Source: Magnolia sinica (Eukaryota > Streptophyta > Magnoliopsida > Magnoliales > Magnoliaceae). From it: a stretch of DNA of 64,000 nucleotides. Numbering within the stretch: the first letter of the stretch is position 1; every line of letters begins with the position of its first letter. The translations under genes were made by a program, and so were the position numbers. This document shows, piece by piece, positions 1 to 10,360 of the stretch. The stretch is from positions 74,582,177 to 74,646,176 of the forward strand of contig NC_080582.1 in assembly GCF_029962835.1 (NCBI RefSeq), written 5' to 3'. Below the pieces are notes generated by a model that ran no database searches, had not been told where the DNA came from, and was given only the letters and a program-made list of their open reading frames with translations.

Positions 1-404
1 CTGTAGCTGCAGGTGACGAGGAGTACGAGGAGCCTGCCGACGCGAGCTTAGACGAGGAGGATGAGCTGTCCTACTTTCAGTTGATGGGCGGCTCTCCATC
101 GGCTTAACGGGTGGAATTTAGATCGCTGAGTCGTGGACTCAGCCTTATTCTTTTTGGATATAACATTCTTTTTGTGATTTTGTTGGGTGTTACCTTGTGC
201 GACCCATGTATATTTTGGACCTATATATATATATTAGATCTTTTCATTTCAGTAGACTTGTGTGGTTGTGCTTCATGTTCCAGGAAATTTCAGTGCGCAA
301 TTAAACCCGATTAAACACAAACTAATAAAAGAAATCGGTTATAAGTAACCCCGGGAACTCGGGAGTCGAGTGTATGCACGACCCCCAAATTTCAGGGCGT
401 TACA
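1..404 (+). repeat. 3' part of the family A 5' LTR
   Basis: It matches 4655-5042 over almost its whole length, with shared blocks such as GACGAGGAGTACGAGGAG and CTACTTTCAGTTGATGGGCG. It also resembles 23010-23411 more distantly. It ends in GCGTTACA, three bases before the primer-binding site, as an LTR 3' end should. The 5' end is cut by the window edge. Confidence 0.85.
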
Positions 405-407
405 AGT

Positions 408-419
408 TGGTATCAGAGC
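408..419 (+). other. Primer-binding site, tRNA-iMet type
   Basis: TGGTATCAGAGC is the standard plant LTR-retrotransposon primer site complementary to the 3' end of initiator methionine tRNA. It lies three bases after the LTR end. Confidence 0.9.
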
Positions 420-964
420 ATGGTTTGGAATTAATTGGGCCCTGGGTCATGAACTCACTAACACGTCTGCTGACTTGAGAAGATACGCAGTAGAAAACGC
501 AACGAAAACTTAGGACGCCAGGGGCCATCTCGGACCTTGAACCGGCAATGTTAGACGGATGGTAAGACTTACTAGGACTTAGGATTGGGTAGCGAGAGAA
601 AGAGACAATGCTAGGAAAGGGATCTGGGAGTCGCGCAGGACCTCAACCCATCGGTAGAAACGAGCCAGAAATCGAAGGATTTGAGGGTCGAAGCTAATAT
701 CCGCATACGAATGAGCTAGTTTCGGGCCGAATTTGATAGTTCCAGCCCGTTCGAGGACAGGGACTTAGGAGTGAATGAGATTTTATCAAAATTAGTAGAA
801 CGGGAATAAAATGGGATTTCGGCCCCTAACCGGGAAGAATCTCATGAAACAGATGTTCCCACTGCATAGAGCATCTCCTTTTACCCCAAAATCATATATG
901 ACACGTCCTGGGAGGCCTCACCGGCACCTGGGAAATCACGAAACAAGGAGGTCCCAGGCAGGAC

Positions 965-1200
965 CACAGCGTGCCCACGCCTGGGCTGGTGTGTCCACAC
1001 CCAATGGTCCAGCGTATTGGCGTGCCCACGCCCAGTCCCCATGCCCAGCTCCAGCTTGTTGGCGTGCCCACGCCCAGTCCCCACGCCCGAGCTCCAGTGT
1101 GTTGGCGTGCCCACGCCCGGGCCGGCGTGCCCACGCCCAACGCTCCAGCGTGCTGGTGTGCCCAAGCCCGGCCGACGTGGCCACGCCCAGGCCAAATTCG
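965..1200 (+). repeat. GC-rich minisatellite in the element A leader
   Basis: Units beginning GGCGTGCCCACGCCC recur near 1019, 1061, 1104 and 1124, with decayed units before and after. The longer units are about 42 bases and the shorter ones 20-31 bases. The array has few stops in several frames on both strands, so it produces overlapping artificial ORFs. Confidence 0.8.
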
Positions 1201-1873
1201 TGCACCCTCTCTCCCTCTACACTTTACACTCGTGTGGGGCCCACTCTCCTTACAAATAAAGGCTTAACAGCCCTATTTCCTCTCATTTCCTTCCTCTCCA
1301 TTACTCCCAAACACTTAGAAGCCTCTCCCTTCCCAAAAAAAAATAAAATTCAAATCCCTCATCTCTCCTTCATTCTAACCCATCTCAAACTCCATCTTTC
1401 AAACCCATCATCACCTCTCTCACATTTTCATCTCTTTTTCCTCATTCCCAAACTCATTTTCTCAAAACCCATTCTCACTCCTTCCATTCTCATTTTCAAA
1501 AAAAAAAAAAACCCATTTCATTCTCACTTTCAAAACCTATTCATAAAGTATCCATCCCCAAAACCCATTTCAAACACTCATTCTCCAAATCATCTTCCTA
1601 AGCCCTTCATTAATCATTCGCTTATTTTACATTTTTCCCCATATTCCACAACCCACATTTCCCAAACCCTAAACTCATTCCCAACCTCCATTTTTACCCC
1701 ATCTTTAGAGTCCATCCCTCTTGGCAAACCCATCTTTTTCCCATTTTCATTTCCATCACCTTAACCCATTTCTACTCTCTCAATTCCAAAATTTCCCTCT
1801 AAGACCCAACATCCATATCCAACTCATTTCCCCCCCATCCCTAAGACCATCCTCAACTCCCTTCTCCAACCCC
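1201..1873 (+). other. Pyrimidine-rich untranslated leader
   Basis: This stretch is almost pure C/T/A with very little G (many CCCATTT, CTCATTC and TTCATTC runs) and leads up to the ATG at 1874. A weak TATA-like ACAAATAAAGG occurs near 1250. It reads openly because of its composition, and I see no protein family in it. It may be a leader for the extra ORF. Confidence 0.5.
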
Positions 1874-3103
1874 ATGGGGAAGAAGAGACCGACTCCCGAT
1901 GAGCCGGGACCAAGTCGGGAAAGGCGAAGCAAGCAAAGGGCCGATCAAAAGGGGAGGAAAATCACGGAAGTCCGATCCAAACGCAAAAACGACTCTCAGA
2001 GAACTCCCGCGAATCAAGCGTCCCGACCACCCATTGAAGATATGAAAAATTTTCTCGTACGTAGTATCGCCTTCGAGGCCTCCATGAAAGAGCACCTGTT
2101 CGATAGGTACGCCCTACTCGGTCGACTTATGAAAAAGGACTGGGGTCCGATCTTCTATGGGAATCACCAGGCGGATGTAGGTCAAGCTAGGGCTTTTTAT
2201 GTGCGAATCAGAAACCCTCAATTCAAGCCTTTGGGCTTTAATGTTATATCCGGGAGTAAGAAATTCCACTTCGGGGTGGCAGACATTGCCGACGTGCTCG
2301 GTGTGCCATGTGGCGAGGTACAGATCGATGAAGGGAACTTGGATACCAATCGAGCCCGCGATGATCGAACCCGCTTTTTGTGTGGGCGGGTTGCTCAATG
2401 GAAGGGGTACATTTTGAGCTCGATCAACCTCATCCCAGAGTACCGGGTATTTCACCGCATTTGTACCCAAAATGTATACTCGAGGCTGTTAAACCGCTTC
2501 GAGTGCTCCCGCTACATGGTAGAGTTTCTATATCAAGTGGAGCAGGGAGCAGATGTGTGCCTTCCCAGCATAGTCCTTTACCAGATTGTGCGGGCCGCAA
2601 GAGCAACAAGGAAGAGTGCTTGCCTTCCGTTTAGCCGTCTGGTTTGTCAGTTGGCCCAGCAGTACGGAGTAGGAGGATCAGATGGAAATCCCGTATTGAC
2701 ACAGCTGTTGGGTGACGATATATTGAACAAGATGAAGATAGGCCCCAAGCAGCGACAGACCCACATCGACCAGTACGGGGATGCCGATGAGGGGGAAGAA
2801 GAGAGCGATGAGAGTGACGAGGACGAGGATGAAAATGAAGATGAGGGTGAAGCTGAAAGACCCGAACGAGTTGAGGAAATTGAAGAAGTCGATAGAGAGC
2901 CACTTACCATCCCAGATATACGCGAGCGCTTAAATGCGCTCAAGGCCGAGGTAGCAGAGATCAAGGAGAGCCAGGCGAGGATCGTGGAGAACCAGGCGAA
3001 GCAGGACAAGTGGAATAGGAAGATATATTGGGCCATAAAGACCCTAATCCGGTGCAGCAAAGGGGAGGAAGCACCCCCGTTCTTGTCTAGCTCGGAAGAT
3101 TAA
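1874..3103 (+). CDS. Retrotransposon extra ORF, putative plant transposon protein
   Basis: An uninterrupted frame of 409 residues runs from the ATG at 1874, which sits in a good context (CCCCATGGGG). The frame is open from 1721, but the extra residues come from the low-complexity leader. Residues ~1-40 are basic, with a likely nuclear-targeting character (MGKKRP; RRSKQR). Residues ~55-280 form a globular domain resembling the 'putative plant transposon protein' domain (I believe Pfam PF20167) found beside gag in many plant retroelements. A strongly acidic tract of Asp/Glu/Ser follows at ~295-345, then a probable coiled coil at ~350-390. Function in the transposition cycle is unknown. It lies between the primer site and gag, an unusual position, and it is intact although gag is broken and pol is gone. 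Confidence 0.8.
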   Translation: MGKKRPTPDEPGPSRERRSKQRADQKGRKITEVRSKRKNDSQRTPANQASRPPIEDMKNFLVRSIAFEASMKEHLFDRYALLGRLMKKDWGPIFYGNHQADVGQARAFYVRIRNPQFKPLGFNVISGSKKFHFGVADIADVLGVPCGEVQIDEGNLDTNRARDDRTRFLCGRVAQWKGYILSSINLIPEYRVFHRICTQNVYSRLLNRFECSRYMVEFLYQVEQGADVCLPSIVLYQIVRAARATRKSACLPFSRLVCQLAQQYGVGGSDGNPVLTQLLGDDILNKMKIGPKQRQTHIDQYGDADEGEEESDESDEDEDENEDEGEAERPERVEEIEEVDREPLTIPDIRERLNALKAEVAEIKESQARIVENQAKQDKWNRKIYWAIKTLIRCSKGEEAPPFLSSSED

Positions 3104-3456
3104 TAGTTTTAACTCTACGAATAGCTAGTAGTTTGCTTTATGTTAGTTAGGACTACCTACGTATACTAGAGGATAGTTAGGACCTTTATTTATTTAGATT
3201 GTATTTCCATTACGTTTAACATATTTAGTGATGCTTGTAAATCATGCTGTACCATGTAACTGGCCATGTTAATGGCATTTTGAAATCAATGTGAATGTAT
3301 GGTTTGACTTGAAGTTCTCTTGTCACCATGAGAATGCTTGTGTGTATGGTTGCCTATGTGCATGAATAGGATACTTATGTTCCTGTGCATTTATGCATGA
3401 CCTGAGTATGTGTAGTGTCCTAGTACCTCACATATTTAAGGACACTCTTCCAAGAA

Positions 3457-4320
3457 ATGCCTCCGCGAGTGGAGGGTCGATACGTCCGCCTCCCTCATGG
3501 CGGCTTGGTTAAGAGAGACCAAATCCCCGACGATCAACAAGGCCCTCAAGGGACGACCGGTTCCCATAACATGGGTAGCACTACCCAAGAGGCGGCCCCG
3601 AATGCACCGCCACTGCAAGCCGCAGCACCTGTACCTCCCCCGACACAGGCCATGGATCAAATGGGCCAGATGTTGCTTCTCATGCAACAGCAATAACAGA
3701 TGATGGCTACTATGATGGGGGCTATGGCCCATAACATGGGAACGTAACACACGAAACAACCTGTTATGGCCGTGCCTGCAAACAATATAAGCAATCTGTT
3801 TGAGCGGTTTCAACGGTATAGGCCGCATACTTTTGTCGGCACCCACCGCCAGAGAAAGCGGAATATTGGCTCAACCGAGTCACCAAGCTACTCCGGCCTC
3901 TCCACTGTTCTGAAGTGGAGAATGTTGAGCTCCTCTCATACCTCTTTAAGAAAGAGGTGGACCTACGGTGGGAGAGTGTTCTCCAGTCTGTTCCTGAGGA
4001 CTACGTGTGGACGTGGGAGGCGTTTGAAAGCCGCTTCAACGAGAAGTACCTCCCTCAGACGTACCAGCATGAGAGGGAAAATGAATTCCTTCGCCTTTAA
4101 TAAGGGGGAATGTCCGTAGCGCAATACGAGAACCGTTTTACAGAACTGTCGCGCTACGCTTCCAAGATGATCGCCAATGAGGCGATTCACAGTAGGACTG
4201 AGGAGCGACATTCGCTCCAAGATGTGCTGTGCCAGCATTAAAACATATGCCGAGCTTGTTGAGATGTCAATACGGGCGGAGCAAGATGAGGAGCGTGTCG
4301 CACAGACCCGTTTATAGTTA
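3457..4320 (+). pseudogene. gag: Gypsy gag, broken
   Basis: The start at 3457 (MPPRVEGRYVRLPHGG) opens a Pro/Gln-rich N-terminus. The frame stops at 3694 (CAA to TAA), resumes in frame, shifts near 3840, and stops again near 4098. Across these breaks the retrotransposon gag core is clear: FERFQRYRP, then EYWLNRVTKLL, WESVLQSVPEDYVWTWEAFE, FNEKYLPQ, then SVAQYENRFTELSRYA. Gag forms the particle that packages element RNA. The C-terminal zinc knuckle is missing, because the deletion joins gag to LTR sequence. Confidence 0.85.
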
Positions 4321-4437
4321 GGGCCACGAAACAGGATGGAGGGACTGTCCTCTTCCTTTGCAGGAAAAAGGCCACGCCCTAACTCTCCGCCCTGACTGGC
4401 CGCCACACCAGCCCCTCCTGCACGACCTGCCCAGACA

Positions 4438-5042
4438 TGAAATCGCTCAAGGGAGTGTTGTGGAGAGGGCATGCATCATATCATCCATCATGCACAGGCA
4501 TTAATAAGAGTAGTTAGTTGTTATGAATGAATGCTTTTTATTAAATTCATGTTATAATTGATGCTTGTTACAACTTAAGACTAAAACACCCAGAGTTGAT
4601 CACTCACTCCCACTCTACGACGGTGTTTTAAAACACTAACTAGACTCCGATTTTAGTTGCAGTGACGAGGAGTACGAGGAGCTTGGCGGCGCGAGTCTTA
4701 TGAGGAGGACGAGCTGTTCTACTTTCAGTTGATGGGCGGCTCTCCATCGACTTGACAGGCGGGATTTAAATCGCTGAGTTGTAGACTCAGCTTTATTCTT
4801 TTGGGCATATCATTCTTTTTGTGATTTTTGTTGGGTAATGCCTTGTGCGACCCATTTATATTTTTGGACCTATATATATACTAGATCTCTTTCATTTCAG
4901 TAGACTTGTGTGGTTGTGCTTCATGTTCAGAAAATTCCAGGTTGCGCAATTAAGCCCAATTAAACGTAAATTAATAAAAATCGGATATAAGTAACCACGG
5001 GAACTCGGGAGCCGAGTGTATGCATGGCCCCCAAATTCCAGG
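4438..5042 (+). repeat. Family A 3' LTR remnant
   Basis: 4438-4655 matches 22795-23010 of the family A LTR at 20.2-23.4 kb, sharing AGGGAGTGTTGTGG, ACTCACTCCCACTCT and GTTTTAAAACAC. 4655-5042 matches 1-404. Only the distal part of the LTR survives. Its final GCGTTACA is lost at the junction with the next element. Confidence 0.8.
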
Positions 5043-5922
5043 ATCGGATGCATAAGAGTAAAACTGTAGGATTGATCTGAAGGAAGATCCTCGGCTTAAC
5101 CTCAGTTGAGCTCCTGCACCGAGGTTGTTGGTTCGGAATAATCTAAGACCGAGGCAGTCAATGCGAAGATCATACCAGAACCTACTTGCGAGATCTTGAA
5201 CTGCTCTAGTACTGCCCGACCAGAGATGAATCGTTCGACCATTTACATCTGTGCCACCCATTGCGGGAAAACTCAACTCGACGGGTTAAGTCCGCCGCCC
5301 ACCTCGGAGCTCAGAGGGGAGACCTCCAGAATACCTAACAGACAAGTAGGGCCGAGTCCATCATAAGTCCAGATCGGAACTCGGCTCGGACTCAGGACGC
5401 TGTCCTCGCTTAATAACTCAATGGCAAAAGCCCATGTGTATGATGTTCTAGGTCCGAGGCTCAGAGTCAGGGCCTCTTTGGCTTGAAGTCCTGAGCCGAG
5501 GCCAAGGCCAGATGTGGACGTTCCATGCGCTAAACTAAGAAACTACCTTAAGCGAACACGACCGATTGTCTCACCCACAGATACGCATGGTATGTTGCAC
5601 AATCCCCGAATTACGGATAATATCTCCATGATCATAGAATCCCACTAATTGAGTGAATCATGCTGAGATTACCAGACCCAGACCGTCCAATAGGCAGGTA
5701 TAAATATAAAGGGACTCCATTGCTACAGGTACGCAACATCTTGCACTCTCTTACTACGCCTGAACTTAGACCCAGATTCCCTTGACCAGACTTAGGCATT
5801 GGAGGTTCTCCTACTTAGACCATGATCTCCTTTGCTCGTTGCAAGTGTGCAAGTTTGAGACGTCGAAGCGGTTCGGAGTTCATGGGTCGGAGTAGAGAGC
5901 AGCCCAAATTTATTCATCAACA
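5043..5922 (+). repeat. 5' LTR of the Tat-lineage element
   Basis: It aligns with 15057-15778 along its length, for example CATAAGAGTAAAACTG, AAGATCATACCAGA and CCCACCTCGGAGCTC. A TATA-like TATAAATATAAAGG lies near 5700, so transcription probably starts near 5730. It ends at CATCAACA just before the primer site. The first ~45 bases present in the other LTR (15012-15056) are missing. Confidence 0.85.
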
Positions 5923-5926
5923 TTTT

Positions 5927-5942
5927 TGGCGCCGTCTGTCGG
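5927..5942 (+). other. Primer-binding site of the Tat-lineage element
   Basis: TGGCGCCGTCTGTCGG directly follows the LTR. GGCGCCGTCTGT-type sites are common in plant Tat-lineage Gypsy elements. Confidence 0.8.
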
Positions 5943-5960
5943 AATCTGATATGAAAGGTC

Positions 5961-7613
5961 ATGTTCCTATTCTTATGCATTATGGTGAGAGGAAAGAAGA
6001 AAGTGGCAACTGTGGAACCAGAGCAAAATGATCAGACCCGTTCCTCTTCACTACTTCATGCCGAATCGGCCCCAGGGCCTTCCCAGCATTCTCGTAATCG
6101 GGCGAGCAACTATCAAGCTATGCAAAGTGAGATACAAGCCTTACGTGATGAAATTAACTAGATAAAGCGGTAACAGGAGCCACGACCACATCCTATTTAG
6201 GAAAATCCTGTTCAGGAAATGTCGGTCCGGTAGTGGAAGCCCATTCTCCGACGAGGAGTATGAGACCCGAGGGATCTCAGTGGCAACCCGCTAGGGCACC
6301 AGCTTCGGTTCAGGATCCTCCCCCGACCCAAATCCGAGCTTCAGTCCAGAATATAGTAACTCGGGTTCTGACGAATGCCTCGGTCACCTCGGCCCTGTCA
6401 CCAACAGATCTTCGCCACAAGTTAGAAAGGAGGAGGGGAAGGATAACTCCCGAAATAGAAGACACCCAAGAGATAGTGGCTAAAAGCAAAGATCCTTGGG
6501 AAACACGGTTCGTGGAGCTCAACAACAAAATTCTGACACTAGAAAAGAAGCAGCAGTCGTCATCAGTTTCCACTGCCATTCAGGTAATAATGAAAGAGAC
6601 CGAGCCTCCCTTCACCTCGACAATCATGAGCGAGGTGATGCCACAGAGGTTCCGGATACCTCCCGTCATCTAATACTTTGGGTCCGGTGACCCATCTGAA
6701 CATGAGAAGGCTATCGTTCATGGATGCAGATCCAGACAGCGACGAATGCGATGATGTGCAGAGGATTCTCAATCACACTCACGGGATCTGCTCGGAGTTG
6801 GTACCACCAGCTCAAACCCAACTCCATTGGTTCCTTCGCGGAGCTTAGCCGATCATTCCTTACCCAAATTCATAAGCGGTAAGAAGAGCCAAAAACCAAA
6901 CACCCACTTGTTCACCATCAAACAAGAGCCAAAGGAATCATTGAAAGACTATATTGCTCGTTTCAATGAAGAAGCATTACAGGTAGAGGACTATGATGAC
7001 AAGATAACTCTCTCTGCAGTGTTTAGTGGTCTAAAAGAGGGAAAGTTCGCCTTCTCCATTGGGAAGAATCCTCCGAAGATTAGTCGAGCTCATCACTAGA
7101 GCTCAAAAGTACGCTAATGCTGAGAAATTCTCCAACGCACGCAAGAATATTTAAGTAACTGAGCCAATTGGTAAAAGGAAGAGGCCAAGGAACGAAAAAC
7201 CTCAGATACCCAGCAAAGGACCAGATGACCGCGCTCCCCACGATCGTCATCTAAGAAGGAAACCAGAGGGTAAATTTCGTTCCTACACCCCCCTCAACAC
7301 ATCCACCAAATATATTTTTCTGAACATCTGAGGGCATAAGCTTTTGAATTGGCCTGTTTGTATGAAGGTCAACCCGGATCATCGAGACAAACGCAAGTAT
7401 TGTCGTTTCCACCAAGATCATAGCCATAACACAGCCGATTGCGTGGACCTCAAGGATGAGATTGAGACCCTCATTCGTAAAGGTCATCTACACCGGTATA
7501 CTAAGGAAGAAAAAATGGCTCAGAAAGAAAAACGAGAGCAGCTGAATAACACCTCGGAAGAGCCAGCCGAGATCCGCACCATCTTCGGTGGCTCGTCTGG
7601 TGGAGGAGACTGA
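5961..7613 (+). pseudogene. gag: Tat-lineage gag, broken
   Basis: Fragments lie in several frames. 5961-6161 is an N-terminal piece. 6233-6673 runs to a stop just before YFGSGDPSEH, where gag cores usually read Y.G..DP..H. 6827-7099 holds the gag core (FTIKQEPKESLKDYIARFN). 7344-7613 carries the lineage-typical zinc-binding motif CRFHQDHSHNTADC followed by the helix DEIETLIRKGHL. In-frame stops and shifts separate them, so no full Gag can be made. Confidence 0.85.
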
Positions 7614-7667
7614 AACCGTGCGTGAAAAGCCCATTCTTGAAAGTCTGATCCGGAACATTACATCCAC

Positions 7668-8316
7668 GTGACCGAGCGGCCTAGCAAGGAACTCCAGGTC
7701 AGCCCATGCAGTTTGACCTTCACGGAAGACGTCGCGCGTGGAATCCAGCATCTGCATGATGATGCCCTAGTGGTTAATATGACCATCGCCAACCACAAGG
7801 TGTACGGCATCAGACTGGGGATTCCAAGGTCACGCCTCAGACCGGTAAAGACCCCCTTTACGGCTTCGCCAGAGAAAAGGTAATCTCCGAAGGAGCCATC
7901 TCCCTCCTCGTGACCCGGAAGAAGGACAACATTAAGTCACCCTCATGGTGGACTTCCTCATTGTTAATGTGTCATCAGTGCACAACGTCATTCTGGGCAG
8001 ACCTTCTCTTAATGCAATGAGGGCAGTCGCCTCCACCTATCATCTGATGATGAAGTTTCCCACTGAGGGCGGAACAGGTTACCTCCGTGGCGATCAGCGT
8101 GAATCTCAAAGATGTTACGCTATAGTAGTAAAGAAAGGGTCCGTGAAACAAGCATTAACTGTCAACATCTTAGATCCCAGAGGACCTACAGAGGACTCCT
8201 CTATGGAAGACCTGGAGAAAGTGTCGCTCGATGAAGCAGATCTGAGCAAGACCGTTCAGCTCGGAATGTCATTAAGTTCTGAACAACGGTCTGAAATACT
8301 GACTTTCCTACGGTGA
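7668..8316 (+). pseudogene. Protease and protease-RT linker, broken
   Basis: 7668-7883 covers the approach to the aspartic protease (FTEDVARGIQHLHDDALVV, then IANHKVYGI). The frame is lost where the catalytic Asp-Thr/Ser-Gly triad should stand. 7945-8316 resumes with the conserved post-protease segment (VILGRPSLNAMRAVAST, then MMKFPTEGG) and an acidic linker leading to RT. Protease would release the Gag and Pol proteins. This copy lacks its active site. Confidence 0.8.
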
Positions 8317-10190
8317 CATAGGGATGTCTTTGCATGGTCGCATGGGGACATGCTCGGGATCTCCCCAGATGTCATGGTCCAGAGGCTGAATGTGGACCCG
8401 GATTACAAACTCGTGAAACAGAAAAGGAGACTGTTAGATGTCGAGCGGTAAGAAGCCATAGCTGACAAAGTCTCGATCCTGCTTGACGCTGGCTTCATAA
8501 AGAAGGTACATTATCCCGATTGGATCGCAAACGTGGTCCTTATCAAGAAAGCCAATGGGAAATGGCGAGTTTGTGTAGATTACTTGGATCTGAACAAGGT
8601 ATGTCTGAATGATAGCTTCCCATTGCCTCGGATCGATCAGCTGGTAGATAGCACAATGGGGCACGAACCACTCTCCTTTCTGGATGCTTGCTCTGGGTAT
8701 AACCAGATCGCTATGCATCCCCTAAACAGGCAGAAGACTACCTTTGTCACTGACAAGGGACTCTACTGTTACTGGGTCATGCCGTTTGGCCTGAAAAATG
8801 CTAGGGCCACGTATTAAAGGTTAGTGAATCAAATGTTCACTAAACAAATCGGGCATCCTATGGAAGTGTACATCGACGACGTGCTTATAAAGAGCATCAA
8901 GGCGTCCGATCACTTGGCAGATCTCGGGAAAACTTTCACCATCCTCTGAGAATACCAGATGAAGCTGAATCCCGCGAAGTACGCCTTCGAAGTTGGCTCC
9001 GGTAAATTCCTCGGGTTCCAAGTCAGTCAAAGGGTCATTGAAGCAAACTCTGACAAAATCAAAGCACGCCTCGATATGAGTTCACCTCGGATTGTCAAGG
9101 AGATATAATGCCTCACTGGACAAGTAGCAGCGCTTGGACGGTTCATATCCAGAGCCATGGATAAATGTCTCCCCTTCTTTCAACGGTTGAAGGGTCATAA
9201 GAAAGCAGAATGGACGACAGAATGTGAACAGGTCTTTCAATAGCTAAAATAGTATTTAGGTTCGCCACCCCTATTGTCTAAGCCCGAAGAAGGCGAGCCC
9301 CTGTCCTTGTATCTTCTGGTCTTGGCCTCAGCTGTCAGCTCAGCTCTGATTAGAGAGGTACGGGGCAAACAGTATCCTGTATATTATGTGAGTAAAGTCA
9401 TGGTGCCCGCTGAGACGAGATATCCAGCTCTGGAGAAGTTAGTAGTCTGTCTCGTCATCTCAGCTCGGAGGTTGCGTCCGTACTTCCAGGCTCATTCTGC
9501 TGTCGTGTTGGCCGATTCTCCCCTTAAACAAGTCCTCCAGAGGCCCGAAGTGTCAAGTTGGCTAACCAAGTGAGTCATCGAACTCGGGAAGTACGACATC
9601 CAGTTCCGACCAAGGACAGCAATTAAGGGTTAAGCCGTGGCCGACTTCATCGCAGAATTCACCACCTCGAACGGAGGGATCAGTGCTAAAGTCGAGATGA
9701 CTCCTTCACCTGTTCCTCCAAATGATCAGAAAGCGGTATCAGAACCAAGATGGGTTCTCTATGTAGATGGGTCTTCCAATGTCAAGCGTGCCGGTGCAGA
9801 AATTGTCCTAGTCTCGCCCGATTCCACATTCATCCAGTACGCGATCAGACTCGATTTCAAGGCCTCTAACAATGAGGCGGAGTACGAGGCTCTGCTGGCC
9901 GGACTCAGGCTGGCGGCTAGCTTGGGGGTCCAGTGTCTCTAGGTACAATGTAATTCTCAGCTAGTTGTGAATCATATCTCCACCGAATACAAGGCCAAGG
10001 AGGCTAGGATGATCACTTACCTAGACGAGGCGAGAAAATTGATAGAAAGATTTTGGAGTTGCACTATCCACCAGATTCCTAGAGCAGAAAATTCCTGGGC
10101 CGACGCCCTGGCAAAGCTAGCATCAGCCACAGAAGGGAAGATCCCACAAATCATTCCCGTGGAATTCATAGAAAATTCGAGTATCGACCA
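8317..10190 (+). pseudogene. pol: Reverse transcriptase plus two RNase H domains, broken
   Basis: The RT blocks appear in order with stops between them: KANGKWRVCVDYLDLNK, FLDACSGYNQIAM, VMPFGLKNA, and the catalytic YIDD near 8869-8880. The RT-linked RNase H (~9260-9640) reads LSLYLLVLASAVSSALIRE and PVYYVSK. A second, archaeal-type RNase H follows (~9750-10130): VLYVDGSSNVKRAGAEIVL, SNNEAEYEALLAGL and ENSWADALAKLAS, keeping the D, E and D acidic positions. This double RNase H identifies the Tat branch. At least eight in-frame stops (for example near 8448, 8815, 8948 and 9570) make it non-coding. Confidence 0.9.
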
Positions 10191-10204
10191 GGCGGTTCCG
10201 TCTA

Positions 10205-10360
10205 AGGGACTTGGTCCTTCGTCGAGTCTTCCAAAACATCGCAGAAGCAGGGGCTGGGGCACTCGGACCTAATTGGGAAGGGTCATATCGTGTTGTCCGA
10301 TCGACCAAACCTGGCTCTTACCACTTAGAAGACCTCGAGGGCCGTCAGCTTCGGGAGATT
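10205..10360 (+). repeat. Misplaced copy of the integrase C-terminal segment
   Basis: This block reads GPNWEGSYRVVRSTKPGSYH and aligns base for base with 11217-11365 in the normal integrase C-terminus (shared CTAATTGGGAAGGGTC). It sits between the second RNase H and the integrase zinc-binding domain, where it does not belong, and joins at the shared GGCCGTCAGCT. Confidence 0.85.

Larger units (their letters stand above)
1..5042 (+). mobile_element. Family A LTR retrotransposon, internally deleted
   Basis: The bracket is a pair of matching LTR segments (1-404 and about 4655-5042). A tRNA-iMet-type primer site follows the left one. Inside are an extra ORF (1874-3103) and a broken Gypsy gag (3457-4320). 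No protease, reverse transcriptase, RNase H or integrase is present: gag runs directly into LTR sequence near 4438. The gag style and primer site suggest a chromovirus of Del/Tekay type with long LTRs, which is inference because pol is missing. The left LTR starts outside the window. The right LTR lacks its last ~8 bases, where the next element begins. Confidence 0.8.

Noticed and set aside
811..1764. 317-codon open frame
   Set aside because: It runs through the GC-rich minisatellite and the pyrimidine-rich leader. Composition explains the lack of stops, and no protein family is seen.
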